Shown piece by piece: positions 51,401 to 59,182 of a stretch of 64,000 nucleotides of DNA. Below the pieces are notes generated by a model, which saw only the letters and a program-made list of their open reading frames with translations, had not been told where the DNA came from and did no database searches. A program made the position numbers and the translations under genes. How positions within the stretch are numbered: position 1 is the stretch's first letter; every line of letters begins with the position of its first letter. The DNA comes from JAWKHR01 sp041394725 (lineage in GTDB: Bacteria; Acidobacteriota; Vicinamibacteria; Vicinamibacterales; SCN-69-37), in contig JAWKHR010000021.1 of assembly GCA_041394725.1 (NCBI GenBank), positions 1 to 64,000 of the forward strand. The letters run 5' to 3'.

Positions 51401-51624
51401 GCAACTCCCTCCAGGGACCGGGCGACAAGAACGTGAACCTGGCGTTCACCCGCAAGGTCGCGATGCAGCGCGGCGAGCTGCAGGTGCGGCTCGAGTTCTT
51501 CAACGTGATGAACTGGACGAACCTCGACCTGCCCGACAACTTCCTCGGCTCGCCGACGTTCGGCCAGATCCTCTCGGCCGGCGCGCCGCGGCGGTTCCAG
51601 CTGGGCGTGAGGTACCAGTTCTGA
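48424..51624 (+). CDS. Oar-like TonB-dependent receptor with plug
   Basis: This 1066-residue receptor starts at the ATG at 48424. The signal peptide is MAGALVLAAVVAGVRPATGQ. A carboxypeptidase-regulatory-like domain follows (GAVQGRVVDAVGAVVAGAQV to LRLDARLQPGAVSETVVV). The plug is clear: LPLDGRNFLELALLAPGAF, FNVNGAREDANTYLLDGAYN, DAIREFEVVTSTPDAAFGKG and AHVSVVTRSGTNRFSATGYE. The barrel runs from YGGSIGGPVLRDRLFFFADY to FQLGVRYQF, ending in an aromatic residue as outer-membrane barrels do. Oar-type receptors take up large or polymeric substrates with TonB energy. It is a single-gene unit, divergent from the radical SAM operon. Its substrate is unknown. Confidence 0.92.
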   Translation: MRQGRTFSRPGWMAGALVLAAVVAGVRPATGQGARGAVQGRVVDAVGAVVAGAQVDVSQEATGFRTSVRTDDLGWFLVGPLDPGDYQLDVTHAGFRHLAQPFSLRVGETLRLDARLQPGAVSETVVVRVPASPLERVDPSLTTRIDPDRVANLPLDGRNFLELALLAPGAFAPAFGSAGSVRGDFAFNVNGAREDANTYLLDGAYNFDPKLNTVGVRPPIDAIREFEVVTSTPDAAFGKGAGAHVSVVTRSGTNRFSATGYEFLRTGALSGRNAFAPKDEPKPDYERHQYGGSIGGPVLRDRLFFFADYEGTRLTEGLTRVTNVPTLAERVGNFAGSAGPVPVDPFTGQPFPGGQIPSQYLNPIGLAIAGLYPRPNRDDPFANYVSSPDQRDRVDQFDLRLDYASEPVRITTRYSLSDRRLFEPFAGPTFSAVPGFGTNVPRRAQNFTIASTGTLWGRYVNEARFTWSRVSAGAFQEGQDAATSLNRQVGLPDLSADPRDAGLSFVTVAGYASLGDEYNNPQHGTTNFWQLGDTVSWTRGRHDLKGGAEIRGLGQDAYRDVQSRGLLQFTNQAFTGNALADLLLGLPTVTVGAMVDNPQRLRTSSVAFFVQDTWRYSPTLTLSGGLRYEYNAPPVDADDRVSLYDPATGTIVPVRQDGVPRSGVTSDRNNFAPRLGAAWAVRPATVVRGGYGISYDQAALAPNEFLYFNPPYFDLNTYFTVPDAGYTLTLDDPFPANFPVPLPKSATAVQRDLRTAYLHEWNVNVQHQLDESQSFGVAWVGSRGRNLIAARDLNQPAPSPEMPNLRPNPRFADITLIESRGRSSYDALQLTWDRRLNRGMAYTAAYTLGSSKDDASGFFASAGDANFPMDSNDPAAEWARSNFDVRHRFTLSGLFELPFGPDRRWFREGVLATCLGDWDLYAVMTLASGRPFTVYIHPDIDNSNTGRANLGFGSNDRPDQVGDPGAGGGSASQWFNTSAFAFPAFGTFGDVGRNSLQGPGDKNVNLAFTRKVAMQRGELQVRLEFFNVMNWTNLDLPDNFLGSPTFGQILSAGAPRRFQLGVRYQF

Positions 51625-51627
51625 TCG

Positions 51628-51736
51628 TGGGGTCAGGTCTTGGATCGCAGCCTTCCGGGTTGCCGGCTGACAATTCTGTCGATTACGAATCCGTCAGCCG
51701 GCAGCCCGGAAGGTTGCGATCCAAGACCTGACCCCA
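51628..51736. repeat. Long inverted repeat, GGGTCAGG hairpin family, copy 2
   Basis: Arms of 44 bp (51628-51671 and 51693-51736) enclose 21 bases. They differ at two positions, and both differences keep G-U pairing in RNA. The outer part (GGGTCAGGTCTTGGATCGCA plus four bases) is identical to copy 1, while the inner stem is unrelated. It lies 3 bp after the receptor stop and probably terminates its transcript. Confidence 0.9.
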
Positions 51737-51749
51737 TATTCTCTGCCGC

Positions 51750-52199
51750 ATGCCCTGGGTCGTATTCGCGCTTGGCGCGGCGTTGTCGTGGGGGATGTAC
51801 GGACCGGCCATTCATGAAGGGCAGGTCCGGCTGGGGAGTCCGTTCCGCGCGCTGCTGTGCGTGGGGCTGGCGTACTTCGCGATCGGCGTGCTCGTGCCGG
51901 CCGTCGCGCTCGTCTCGCAGGGCGAACTCGGGCGTGGATGGACGATGCCCGGGTTCGGCGCCGCGACGCTGGCGGGGGCGTTCGGCGCATTCGGCGCGAT
52001 CTTCGTGATCTACGCCTTCCGGGCCGGCGGCGTGCCGACCTACGTGATGCCGATCGTCTTCGGCCTCGCCCCGGTGATCAACGTCATCGTCTCAGTCGCC
52101 CTGCACCCGCCGAAGACCGCCATCAACCCGATGCTCTGGCTCGGCATCGTCTTCGTCGCGATCGGCGCGTCGCTGGTGCTGTACTACAAGCCCGCGTAG
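51750..52199 (+). CDS. Half-size EamA/DMT-like membrane protein
   Basis: This 149-residue protein has about four or five membrane segments: WVVFALGAALSWGMYGPAI, ALLCVGLAYFAIGVLVPAVA, LAGAFGAFGAIFVIYAF, VMPIVFGLAPVINVIVSVAL and LWLGIVFVAIGASLVLYY. The first helix with its SWGMYG motif and the last helices are like one half of an EamA-family drug/metabolite transporter, which normally has ten helices. It may form dimers as small DMT proteins do. It starts 13 bp after the hairpin element, so it probably has its own promoter or is read through from the receptor. Substrate is unknown. Confidence 0.7.
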   Translation: MPWVVFALGAALSWGMYGPAIHEGQVRLGSPFRALLCVGLAYFAIGVLVPAVALVSQGELGRGWTMPGFGAATLAGAFGAFGAIFVIYAFRAGGVPTYVMPIVFGLAPVINVIVSVALHPPKTAINPMLWLGIVFVAIGASLVLYYKPA

Positions 52200-52206
52200 C
52201 GTCCTG

Positions 52207-52256
52207 GGTTCGAAGTTCCCAGTTCGAACTTCGAAGTCCCGCGCGCGCTCTCTCTC
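52207..52256. repeat. TTCGAAGTT intergenic repeat, copy 1
   Basis: GGTTCGAAGTTCCCAGTTCG and the following AACTTCGAAGTC, then a CGCGCGC and CTCTC tail, match the reverse complement of 61744-61795 with about five differences over 45 bp. The AACTTCGAAGTT core is self-complementary. The copy fills the space between two converging genes. Confidence 0.8.
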
Positions 52257-52261
52257 CGGAT

Positions 52262-53713
52262 CTATGACCCCTGTCTTTCTCCGATCGCCCACAGGTGGGA
52301 GCTGGATCGAATGAAGAGCTGGCCCTGGGAGACGGCGATCGAGCTGAGGCAGTAGGGGCTGCAGCCGTCGCCGAGCGAGTTCGACGAGAGCAGCTCGAAC
52401 GTCGGGCCCGCGCGGAACACCGACGTGAGGCCGTCGCCCTCGGTCGTGACGTAGATCTTGCCGTCCGCCAGGAGCGGCGACGCGCTGTAGGTGCCGGGCG
52501 GGAGCCGCACCGGACCGTAGACGACCTTGCCCGTCGCCAGTTCCAGGCAGTGCACCACGCCGTTGTCGCCGACCACGTACACGTACGTCCCGTCACTGAC
52601 CGGCGTCGGCACGTCCGGGCCGCGGGTGAACGTCCAGGCCACGTGCGAGTCGGCCACGTTGCCGCGGCCGCCCGGGCGCATCGCGACCAGCGGGTTGATG
52701 CGGCTCGGCGCCAGCACCAGGTCGCCCATCACCGTCGGCGACGCGACGATGCGGTAGTTGCCCTGATCCTCGGGATTCAGGATGTCCGCGCGCCAGAGTT
52801 CCCGGCCGGTCGCCGGGTCGTGCCCCGTCACCGCGTCGCCGCCGGTGATGACGACTTCCGGCTGGCCGCCGTTCGGATGCCAGGCGGGCGTGGTGTACGA
52901 ATCGGGTGACTCCTGGCGCGCGATCGTCGGCCGTTCGACGCGCCAGACGGTCTCGCCCGTGGCCGCGTCGATCCGCAGCACGTAGGACGGGTCGTCCGTC
53001 TTCATGCCGTGCAGCACCTGCACGAACAGCGCGCCGTCCTTGAGCAGTGGCGACGAGGCGTAGCCCCAGTTGAGGCCGAAGCGCCCGTAGTCGGCCTGGA
53101 TGTCGCGCGACCAGACTTCGCGGCCGTCGAAGTCGAACGCCTTGAGGACGCCGACGCCCGTCATGACCCAGACGTGCCGGCCGTCGGTCACCGGCGACGG
53201 CGACGACATGTTCTGCTTGCGCTCGATGTGGTTGCCCCCGGCGATCGGCTGCTTCCAGAGCACCGTCGGGCCGTTGCGATCGATGGCCCAGAGTTCCAGG
53301 TCTCCGGTGCCGTCCGCCGTCGCGACGTTGAGGAAGATCCGGTCCTCCCAGATGATCGGCGTCGATCCGCTGTAGGCGGGCAGGGCCAGGCGCCAGGCGA
53401 CGTTCTCGGTGTCGAAGTCCCGGCATTCGATCCGCGGCGCCGCGGCCTGCGCGCGGTCGCCGCCGAAGCCGCGGCCGCGCTGCCCGCGTTGTCCGCCATC
53501 GGGCATGTCGGCCCCGAGGTCGTTGCCGATCGTCTCCGCGACGACGTCCGACGCCGACGGCGGGATGCACTTCGCGCTCCACGAGGCCGGCAGGTTCGTC
53601 TCGCGGCTCACGCCGTCGAAGGTCGGGCCCCGCCAGTTGGGCCAGTTGTCGGCGGCCAGCAGGGTCGCGCTCACGGTCAGTGTCGCCAGGCCGGTCAGGA
53701 TGAGCGTGCGCAT
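52262..53713 (-). CDS. PQQ-binding-like beta-propeller protein, secreted
   Basis: This 483-residue protein starts at the ATG at 53713 with AGAGG nearby. The signal peptide is RTLILTGLATLTVSATLLAA. The propeller begins DNWPNWRGPTFDGVSRETNL, a start shared with the propeller gene at 35698. An insert of about 60 residues after the first strand contains GGQRGQRGRGFGGDRAQ, another Arg/Gly-rich tract. Later blades include LKAFDFDGREVWSRDIQADY, YVLRIDAATGETVWRVERP, VTGHDPATGRELWRADILNP and CLELATGKVVYGPVRLPPGT. It is probably periplasmic. Role and cofactor are unknown. Confidence 0.87.
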   Translation of the reverse strand: MRTLILTGLATLTVSATLLAADNWPNWRGPTFDGVSRETNLPASWSAKCIPPSASDVVAETIGNDLGADMPDGGQRGQRGRGFGGDRAQAAAPRIECRDFDTENVAWRLALPAYSGSTPIIWEDRIFLNVATADGTGDLELWAIDRNGPTVLWKQPIAGGNHIERKQNMSSPSPVTDGRHVWVMTGVGVLKAFDFDGREVWSRDIQADYGRFGLNWGYASSPLLKDGALFVQVLHGMKTDDPSYVLRIDAATGETVWRVERPTIARQESPDSYTTPAWHPNGGQPEVVITGGDAVTGHDPATGRELWRADILNPEDQGNYRIVASPTVMGDLVLAPSRINPLVAMRPGGRGNVADSHVAWTFTRGPDVPTPVSDGTYVYVVGDNGVVHCLELATGKVVYGPVRLPPGTYSASPLLADGKIYVTTEGDGLTSVFRAGPTFELLSSNSLGDGCSPYCLSSIAVSQGQLFIRSSSHLWAIGERQGS

Positions 53714-53822
53714 GGTTCGAGCCTCTCGGAAAGCGGGTCCGACGGTACGGTCGCGCGAGTTTCGGGTGCCCCGGGGAATTCTTATCACAGGGCGGGCGCG
53801 CGGGGTCGGGTTTCGGGACGAA

Positions 53823-56800
53823 TCACTCGCTGCGGAGCGCCGGGACCAGCGGCAGGCGCCGCACGCCGCGCGTCGCCGCGAGCGACGCGACGAGGCCCGT
53901 CGCCGCCACGATCGCGATCCACACGAGCGGCAGGGCCGGGAGGGCGCCGTGCGAGGCGAGCACCGGCACGATGGCCATCACGGCGGCGCCGATGCCGACG
54001 ACGAGCCCCGCCCCGACGAGCGCCAGGTGCTCGCTGAGCACCAGCACCTGCAGGTCACCGCCCGTGTAGCCGGCCGCGCCGAGCAGCGCGAGCTCGCGCC
54101 GGCGCTCCAGCACGTTCCGCAGCACGACGGCCACCAGTCCCAGGCTGCCGAGCACCAGGCCGAGGCCGCCGAGCGTCTGGAAAGTGGAGAGGTACGTGTT
54201 CTCCACGCGATGGAACGCCTCGAGGCGCCGCGCGCTGTCCTGCACGTCGAGGCCGTAGACGTCCATCCGGTCCTCGACGAGCGGCGCGAGCGCGGCGACT
54301 CGCTCCGGCGACGCGTCACCCGCATCCACGAACAGGAGCGAGTAGCCGGGCACGTCGGGGTAGAGCGCCAGGAACGCCGACTCGTGGACGAGGATTTCGC
54401 CCTGCAGCATCGAGTCGGCCAAGGCGCCCACGATGCGCAGGCGGACCGGGCGCGAGGACTCCTCGTCAATCGTGATCACGTCGCCGACACCGGCATGGAG
54501 CACGTACTCGAGCGAGGTCGCGTCCACGACGGCCGGCACGACCCCGTCCGCGTCGGCCGGGCCGAGCAGCCGCCACGGGTGCGCGCGCGTGTCGTCGGTG
54601 TCGGCCAGCGTCGCCCCGAAGCGGAACCGGTCCATCGCGAGGAACGCCTCGGGCAGCCCGACGACGCGCGGCTGCTTCGGCTGGTAGAGGTTCAGGCAGC
54701 TCGCGTCCTCGCCGGGGCGCAGGCGCGCGGCGACGAACGTGACGCCGGCCAGGTCCGGATCCGACGCGCCGACGCTCAGCCCCAGCGCCTCGCGGCCCTC
54801 CGGCGTGGACGGATCGTGGACGAAGGGCAGCGCCGTCTCGCCGATGAGCGCGAAGCCACCCGTGCCGGACGCCGGCCCGGACGCCGCGTCCGGACCCTTG
54901 CGGAAGGCGTCCACGGAGACGAGCAGGAAGACCGCCGAGGCCACGAGCGCGGCCGACGTGACGCTGCGACCTGGCCGCCACGACGCATTCTCGAGGCCGA
55001 GCCGCACCAGGCCCGCGGTCCCGCGCGCGCCGAGCACGCCCGGCCGCCGCCGGCCGAGCCAGCGCCGGAACGCCGCGAGACCGCCGATGAGCGCGAGCGC
55101 CCCGGCGCCGAAGAACCCGCCGGCGGCGGGCATCATCCCGATCCAGCTCGTCGCCGAGAGCGCGATCGCCAGGCCGAGGCAGACGATGGCGATCGGACCG
55201 GATCGCCGCGCGGGAGCCGAGGCCGCGCCGAGCGCCGAGCCGGTCAGCAGGGCGCGCGGCGAGTGCCGGCTGAGCCCTCGCACCGAGAGCGCAATCGACG
55301 CCACGGCCGCCACGACGCCCATGGCCGCCCCGATCGCGAGTGACGCCGCATCCACGTGGAGCGCCAGGTCCGTCGTGCCCACGGCCCCCACCCACCACGT
55401 GCGCAGTCCGAACATCATCAGCCCCGCCCAGCCCACCGCCAGCGCGGCGCCCAGCGCCGCGCCCGCCACGGCGACGAGGCTGCCCTCGAGGAGGAACAAC
55501 CGCCGCACGGCCCGGAGCGGGAACCCCTCGGCGCGGAGCAGGCCGATCTCACCCATCCGCTGTTCGATGCCGAGGCGGAAGAACAGCGCCGCCAGCAGGA
55601 CGGCCGAGACGACGAGGAAGAAACTGAAGTAGGAGAAGTACTGGCCGAAGTCGGTCGCGCCGACCGACGCCGCGAGGTTGCGCGTCCGCACGTCGGCGAT
55701 GCCGAACCCGGCGCCGATCGGATCGATCGCGCGGGCCGTGCGCTCCGCCACTCGCGCCGCGACGTCCGCACCCGTGCCGGCGTCCGGACGGGCGGCGGCC
55801 TGCGCCGGCCGCAGCCGCAGCGACGTCAGCTGGCCGTAGCGGGTGCGCCAGAGCGCCTGGCCCGTGGTGATCGGGATGAAGGCCTTCGGGGTCGCGCGAT
55901 GGCGGTTCCAGTAGTCCTCGTCGAGCGGACGCACGAGGCGCAGGTCGATTGGAAACGGCGGCGTCCAGTCCGCGAGGCTGTTCGCGTCGCTGATGCCGGG
56001 GTAGTCCGGCGCGAGGCGGCGATCGGCCGCGACGCCCGTGATCGGCACGACGCCGGCCACCCGGAACCGCGCGCGGTCCGTGACGAGGCGGCCCTCGTCT
56101 GCCCACCGGTAGTACTCGAGATCCAGCGCGTCGCCGGCCGTCGCGCCGAGATCGCGCGCCGTCCAGTCGTTGAGCACGATGGGCGGCGGGTCGGCGGGCG
56201 CGCCGGCGAGCAGCGCGGCCAGCGTCGCGTCGCCGCCCGCGTCCGGGCCGATGGCGGTGACCAGCGAGTAGGGCGCCATCCGGGCGCCAACGGTGAGTCG
56301 CGTCGCGAGCCAGCTGAGCACGGGCGTGGTCGCAAGGTCCGCCTCGCCGGCGGCCGTCGTGACCGCGCGGGCGAGCCGGTCGGGGACGAGGCCGGCCCGC
56401 GCTTCCACGATGACCGTGCCGGGCGTCGAGCCCGCGTCGAACGTGAGGCCCATGTCGGTCGCGGTGAGCGTCGAGGCAAGCGCGGTGCGGACGGCCGCCG
56501 CACTCGCGCCGCCGTGGGCCTCCCCGGCCACGAGGATCGTATTCACGCGGCCGGCCTGCTCGAGGTCGTCCTGGACCTGCGCCAGCGCGACGAACACGGC
56601 GCGCACCGGGCCCTGGTCCGGCGTCAGCGAGAACTCGCCCATCCCCTCGCGGTCGAGCGCGCCGACGTAGCGCAGGCGCATCGCGCGCCCGGGCTCGTCC
56701 TTGCGGCCGTGCAGCGAGTCCAGCGGGATGTCCGTCGGCCGCGTGACGCGCAGCACCACCTCGTCGTCGCCGCCGATGGGCAGCTCGTCGGCCAGGTCGC

Positions 56801-57203
56801 CGCTGAACATGACGTCGCCCGGGCTGGGCGGGATGGCCTGGAGGCCATGCAGCGCGAAGAACCGGCGATCGACGCCGTACACCTGCACGTTGGCGGCCGC
56901 GCCGGACCGGGGATCGCGAACCGTGCCGCGCAGCGTGAAGATCGGGGCGAGCGCCGACGGATCGCTCACGACGGATCCGAGCCGCGTGGCGAGCGACTCG
57001 GGAAACGGCGTCTCGGACCCGATGACGACGGCGGCGCGGCCGAGGCGCCAGGCGGTCATCGCCGCCAGGCTCTCGCGCACCGACCGCCCCACGAGCAACG
57101 ACCCGGCGAGCACCGCGACCGCGGCCGCCACGCCGAGCGCGACCGCCGCATGGCCGCGGCGATGGTGCACCAGGCTGCGCCACGCCAGGTGCCACAGCGT
57201 CAC
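53823..57203 (-). CDS. ABC transporter permease, two FtsX-type halves
   Basis: This 1126-residue permease starts at a GTG at 57203, overlapping the ATPase stop as GTGA. After TM1 (AVALGVAAAVAVLAGSLLVG) comes a very large periplasmic domain of about 490 residues. FtsX core helices follow (FSYFSFFLVVSAVLLAALFF, LRAVRRLFLLEGSLVAVAGA). The second half has a smaller periplasmic domain and a final core (LGLVLGSLGLVAVVLRNVLE, RRRELALLGAAGYTGGDLQV), ending RGVRRLPLVPALRSE. Unlike the ADOP proteins it has its own ATPase, and its sequence differs from them. It resembles LolCE/MacB-type mechanotransmission systems for lipoprotein or lipid export. Confidence 0.87.
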   Translation of the reverse strand: MTLWHLAWRSLVHHRRGHAAVALGVAAAVAVLAGSLLVGRSVRESLAAMTAWRLGRAAVVIGSETPFPESLATRLGSVVSDPSALAPIFTLRGTVRDPRSGAAANVQVYGVDRRFFALHGLQAIPPSPGDVMFSGDLADELPIGGDDEVVLRVTRPTDIPLDSLHGRKDEPGRAMRLRYVGALDREGMGEFSLTPDQGPVRAVFVALAQVQDDLEQAGRVNTILVAGEAHGGASAAAVRTALASTLTATDMGLTFDAGSTPGTVIVEARAGLVPDRLARAVTTAAGEADLATTPVLSWLATRLTVGARMAPYSLVTAIGPDAGGDATLAALLAGAPADPPPIVLNDWTARDLGATAGDALDLEYYRWADEGRLVTDRARFRVAGVVPITGVAADRRLAPDYPGISDANSLADWTPPFPIDLRLVRPLDEDYWNRHRATPKAFIPITTGQALWRTRYGQLTSLRLRPAQAAARPDAGTGADVAARVAERTARAIDPIGAGFGIADVRTRNLAASVGATDFGQYFSYFSFFLVVSAVLLAALFFRLGIEQRMGEIGLLRAEGFPLRAVRRLFLLEGSLVAVAGAALGAALAVGWAGLMMFGLRTWWVGAVGTTDLALHVDAASLAIGAAMGVVAAVASIALSVRGLSRHSPRALLTGSALGAASAPARRSGPIAIVCLGLAIALSATSWIGMMPAAGGFFGAGALALIGGLAAFRRWLGRRRPGVLGARGTAGLVRLGLENASWRPGRSVTSAALVASAVFLLVSVDAFRKGPDAASGPASGTGGFALIGETALPFVHDPSTPEGREALGLSVGASDPDLAGVTFVAARLRPGEDASCLNLYQPKQPRVVGLPEAFLAMDRFRFGATLADTDDTRAHPWRLLGPADADGVVPAVVDATSLEYVLHAGVGDVITIDEESSRPVRLRIVGALADSMLQGEILVHESAFLALYPDVPGYSLLFVDAGDASPERVAALAPLVEDRMDVYGLDVQDSARRLEAFHRVENTYLSTFQTLGGLGLVLGSLGLVAVVLRNVLERRRELALLGAAGYTGGDLQVLVLSEHLALVGAGLVVGIGAAVMAIVPVLASHGALPALPLVWIAIVAATGLVASLAATRGVRRLPLVPALRSE

Positions 57204-57874
57204 GGCGCGTCCTGGAGCCGGTGATCCGCGAGGTCGTAGCGATGGCCGAACCTCGACGCGAGATCGCGGCTGTGGGTCACCACGACGAGGATGGTCCGGC
57301 GCTGTTCGTGCAGGGCCAGGAGCAGGTCGGCGACGGCGTCGGAAGTCGCGCGGTCGAGGTTGCCAGTCGGCTCGTCGCACAGCAGGAGCGTCGGCCGGCC
57401 GATGAGCGCCCGCGCGATCGCGACCCGCTGCCGCTCGCCGCCCGACAGCTCGGCCGGGCGGTGATCCAGCCGCTCGCCGAGCCCGACCTCGACCAGCAGC
57501 TCCCGCGCGCGGGCGCGCAGCTCCGCCGCCGTCGTCTCGCCCGCCGCGACGACGGTCGGCACCAGCACGTTGTCGAGGGCCGAGAGCTGCGGCAGCAGCA
57601 GGTGGTCCTGGAAGATGAAGCCGACGCGCTCGCTGCGGAATCGCGCCTGCTCCCGCTCACCCAGCGTGTACGGATCCACGTCGTCCAGCGTCACCGTGCC
57701 CGACGAGGGTGGCTCCAGGGCGCCGAGGAGGTAGAGCAGCGTGCTCTTGCCGCTGCCCGACGGCCCCATCACCGCGACCGACTGGCCGCGGTCCCAGGAG
57801 AAGGACACGTCCTCGAGGATCGAGACCCCGCCGCGGGTGTCGTAACGCTTGGTGAGGTGAGTGGCGGTCAGCAT
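57200..57874 (-). CDS. ABC transporter ATP-binding protein (LolD/MacB type)
   Basis: This 224-residue ATPase has all motifs: Walker A MGPSGSGKSTLLYLLG, Q-loop FIFQDHLLLPQLSALDN, signature AELSGGERQRVAIARAL, Walker B LLLCDEPTGNLD and the switch His in VVVTHSRDLA. The length and QDHLLLPQLSALDNV segment match the LolD/MacB subfamily that works with FtsX-type permeases. It drives the permease encoded immediately downstream. It begins 9 bp after the glycosyltransferase stop, across a 7-bp tandem repeat. Confidence 0.93.
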   Translation of the reverse strand: MLTATHLTKRYDTRGGVSILEDVSFSWDRGQSVAVMGPSGSGKSTLLYLLGALEPPSSGTVTLDDVDPYTLGEREQARFRSERVGFIFQDHLLLPQLSALDNVLVPTVVAAGETTAAELRARARELLVEVGLGERLDHRPAELSGGERQRVAIARALIGRPTLLLCDEPTGNLDRATSDAVADLLLALHEQRRTILVVVTHSRDLASRFGHRYDLADHRLQDAP

Positions 57875-57905
57875 GCCCAGTGCCTAGTGCCCAGTGCCCA
57901 GTGCC
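57875..57905. repeat. 7-bp tandem repeat (GCCCAGT) at the glycosyltransferase stop
   Basis: Four 7-bp units (GCCCAGT, GCCTAGT, GCCCAGT, GCCCAGT) lie between the ATPase and glycosyltransferase genes. Read on the minus strand the single variant unit supplies the TAG stop of the glycosyltransferase, and the other units encode its last residues (ALGTGH). Confidence 0.8.
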
Positions 57906-59182
57906 AGCTCCCGGTATGTCTCTTCCGCCGCGGCGGCCATGTGGTCCACGCCGTAGTGCGCGCGGACGCCGGTGGCGCCGGCGGCGGCCAGGGCCTGGGC
58001 CTTCGCGCGATCGACCAGCAGGTCGTGCAGCGCGGCGGCGAGCGCGTCCGGGTCGCCGGGTGGGACGGTGACGCCGCCGCCGGTCCGCGCCAGCACCTCG
58101 GGAAACGCGCCGTGGTGCGGCTGTACGACCGGCCGGCCGCTGGCCATCGCCTCGAGCAGGAACAGGCCTTTCGGCTCATGGTAGATCGCCGGGACCGACA
58201 CGACGTCGAACGATTGCAGGAGCGCGAGCTTGCCCGCGCGATCGGGGGCGCCCGCGTAGCGGAAGTGATCGGCCAGGCCCCACTCGCGAAACTGCCGTTC
58301 GACGCCCGCCAGGTAGTCCCGATGCTCGTTCAGCAGGTACCCGCCGGCGACCAGCGTCGTCTGCGGCACGTCCCGCATCGCGCGCAGGCGGCGATAGGCC
58401 TCGGCCAGCACGTGCAGGCCCTTCTCGGGTGCGATTCGCGCGAAGAAGCCGACCGTGTAGGGCGGCGCGGTCCGGAGCGGCGGCGCCTCGTGTCCGTCGA
58501 ACCCGATGCCGAGCCGGACGGTGCGGATCCTCGCCGCTGGAATGCCGAGATACCCGGCCATGAACTCGCGGTAGTAGTCGCTCACCGCGACGAACAGGTC
58601 CACGTGGTCGAGCTGCCGCCGGATCAGGTCGAGCGCCTCGGACTTCCACGGCTCCTTCAGGTTCTCGAGGAACAGGTCCTCGCCCTGCAGCGTGCACGCG
58701 ATCGGCACGCCGAGCGCGTCCCGCAGCGGCTTCGCGAGGCTGATGAGCAGCGTGAACGGGATGGTGATCACGTCGAAGCGGGGCTCGCGGCGGAGCCAGC
58801 GGATCATCTTGTCGATCTCCTTCCGCTGGTGGCCGTCCACGCCGCGGAGCATCGACACGGTCATCTCGCCCAGGAACGTCGGGTCCACCGCGATCTGCCG
58901 CTTCGAGGCGAGTTTCAGCGCCGCGGTCGAGTCCCACACCGCGTCCATCCAGGCCGGCGTGTGCCGGAAGAGCGGGACGTGCTGCTGGAGGTACACGCTG
59001 ATGCCGCCGAAGAAGACCTTCTGCCCGCTGACGTTCCGTTCGTCCGTCGTCGTCGGCGTGTAGACCGGGGTCAGCACGACGTCGTGGCCGCGAGCCATGA
59101 GGGCGGCGGCCATCGCGTTGTCGCGCAGGCAGGTGCCGCAGTACATCTCGGCGGCGCCGGCGGTGAGGTACAGGAGGCGCAT
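57884..59182 (-). CDS. Glycosyltransferase family 4
   Basis: This 432-residue GT-B enzyme starts MRLLYLTAGAAEMYCGTCLR. The N-terminal domain includes CGTCLRDNAMAAALMARGHD, with two Cys of unknown purpose. The C-terminal nucleotide-sugar domain has GFFARIAPEKGLHVLAEAYR, ATLLVAGGYLL-like residues (TTLVAGGYLLNE) and the EX7E block VSVPAIYHEPKGLFLLEAMA with GRPVVQPHHGAFPEVL. All active-site blocks look complete. It abuts the aldehyde dehydrogenase gene with no gap and precedes an ABC exporter, so its product may be a glycolipid or glycan for export. Donor and acceptor are unknown. Confidence 0.88.
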   Translation of the reverse strand: MRLLYLTAGAAEMYCGTCLRDNAMAAALMARGHDVVLTPVYTPTTTDERNVSGQKVFFGGISVYLQQHVPLFRHTPAWMDAVWDSTAALKLASKRQIAVDPTFLGEMTVSMLRGVDGHQRKEIDKMIRWLRREPRFDVITIPFTLLISLAKPLRDALGVPIACTLQGEDLFLENLKEPWKSEALDLIRRQLDHVDLFVAVSDYYREFMAGYLGIPAARIRTVRLGIGFDGHEAPPLRTAPPYTVGFFARIAPEKGLHVLAEAYRRLRAMRDVPQTTLVAGGYLLNEHRDYLAGVERQFREWGLADHFRYAGAPDRAGKLALLQSFDVVSVPAIYHEPKGLFLLEAMASGRPVVQPHHGAFPEVLARTGGGVTVPPGDPDALAAALHDLLVDRAKAQALAAAGATGVRAHYGVDHMAAAAEETYRELALGTGH

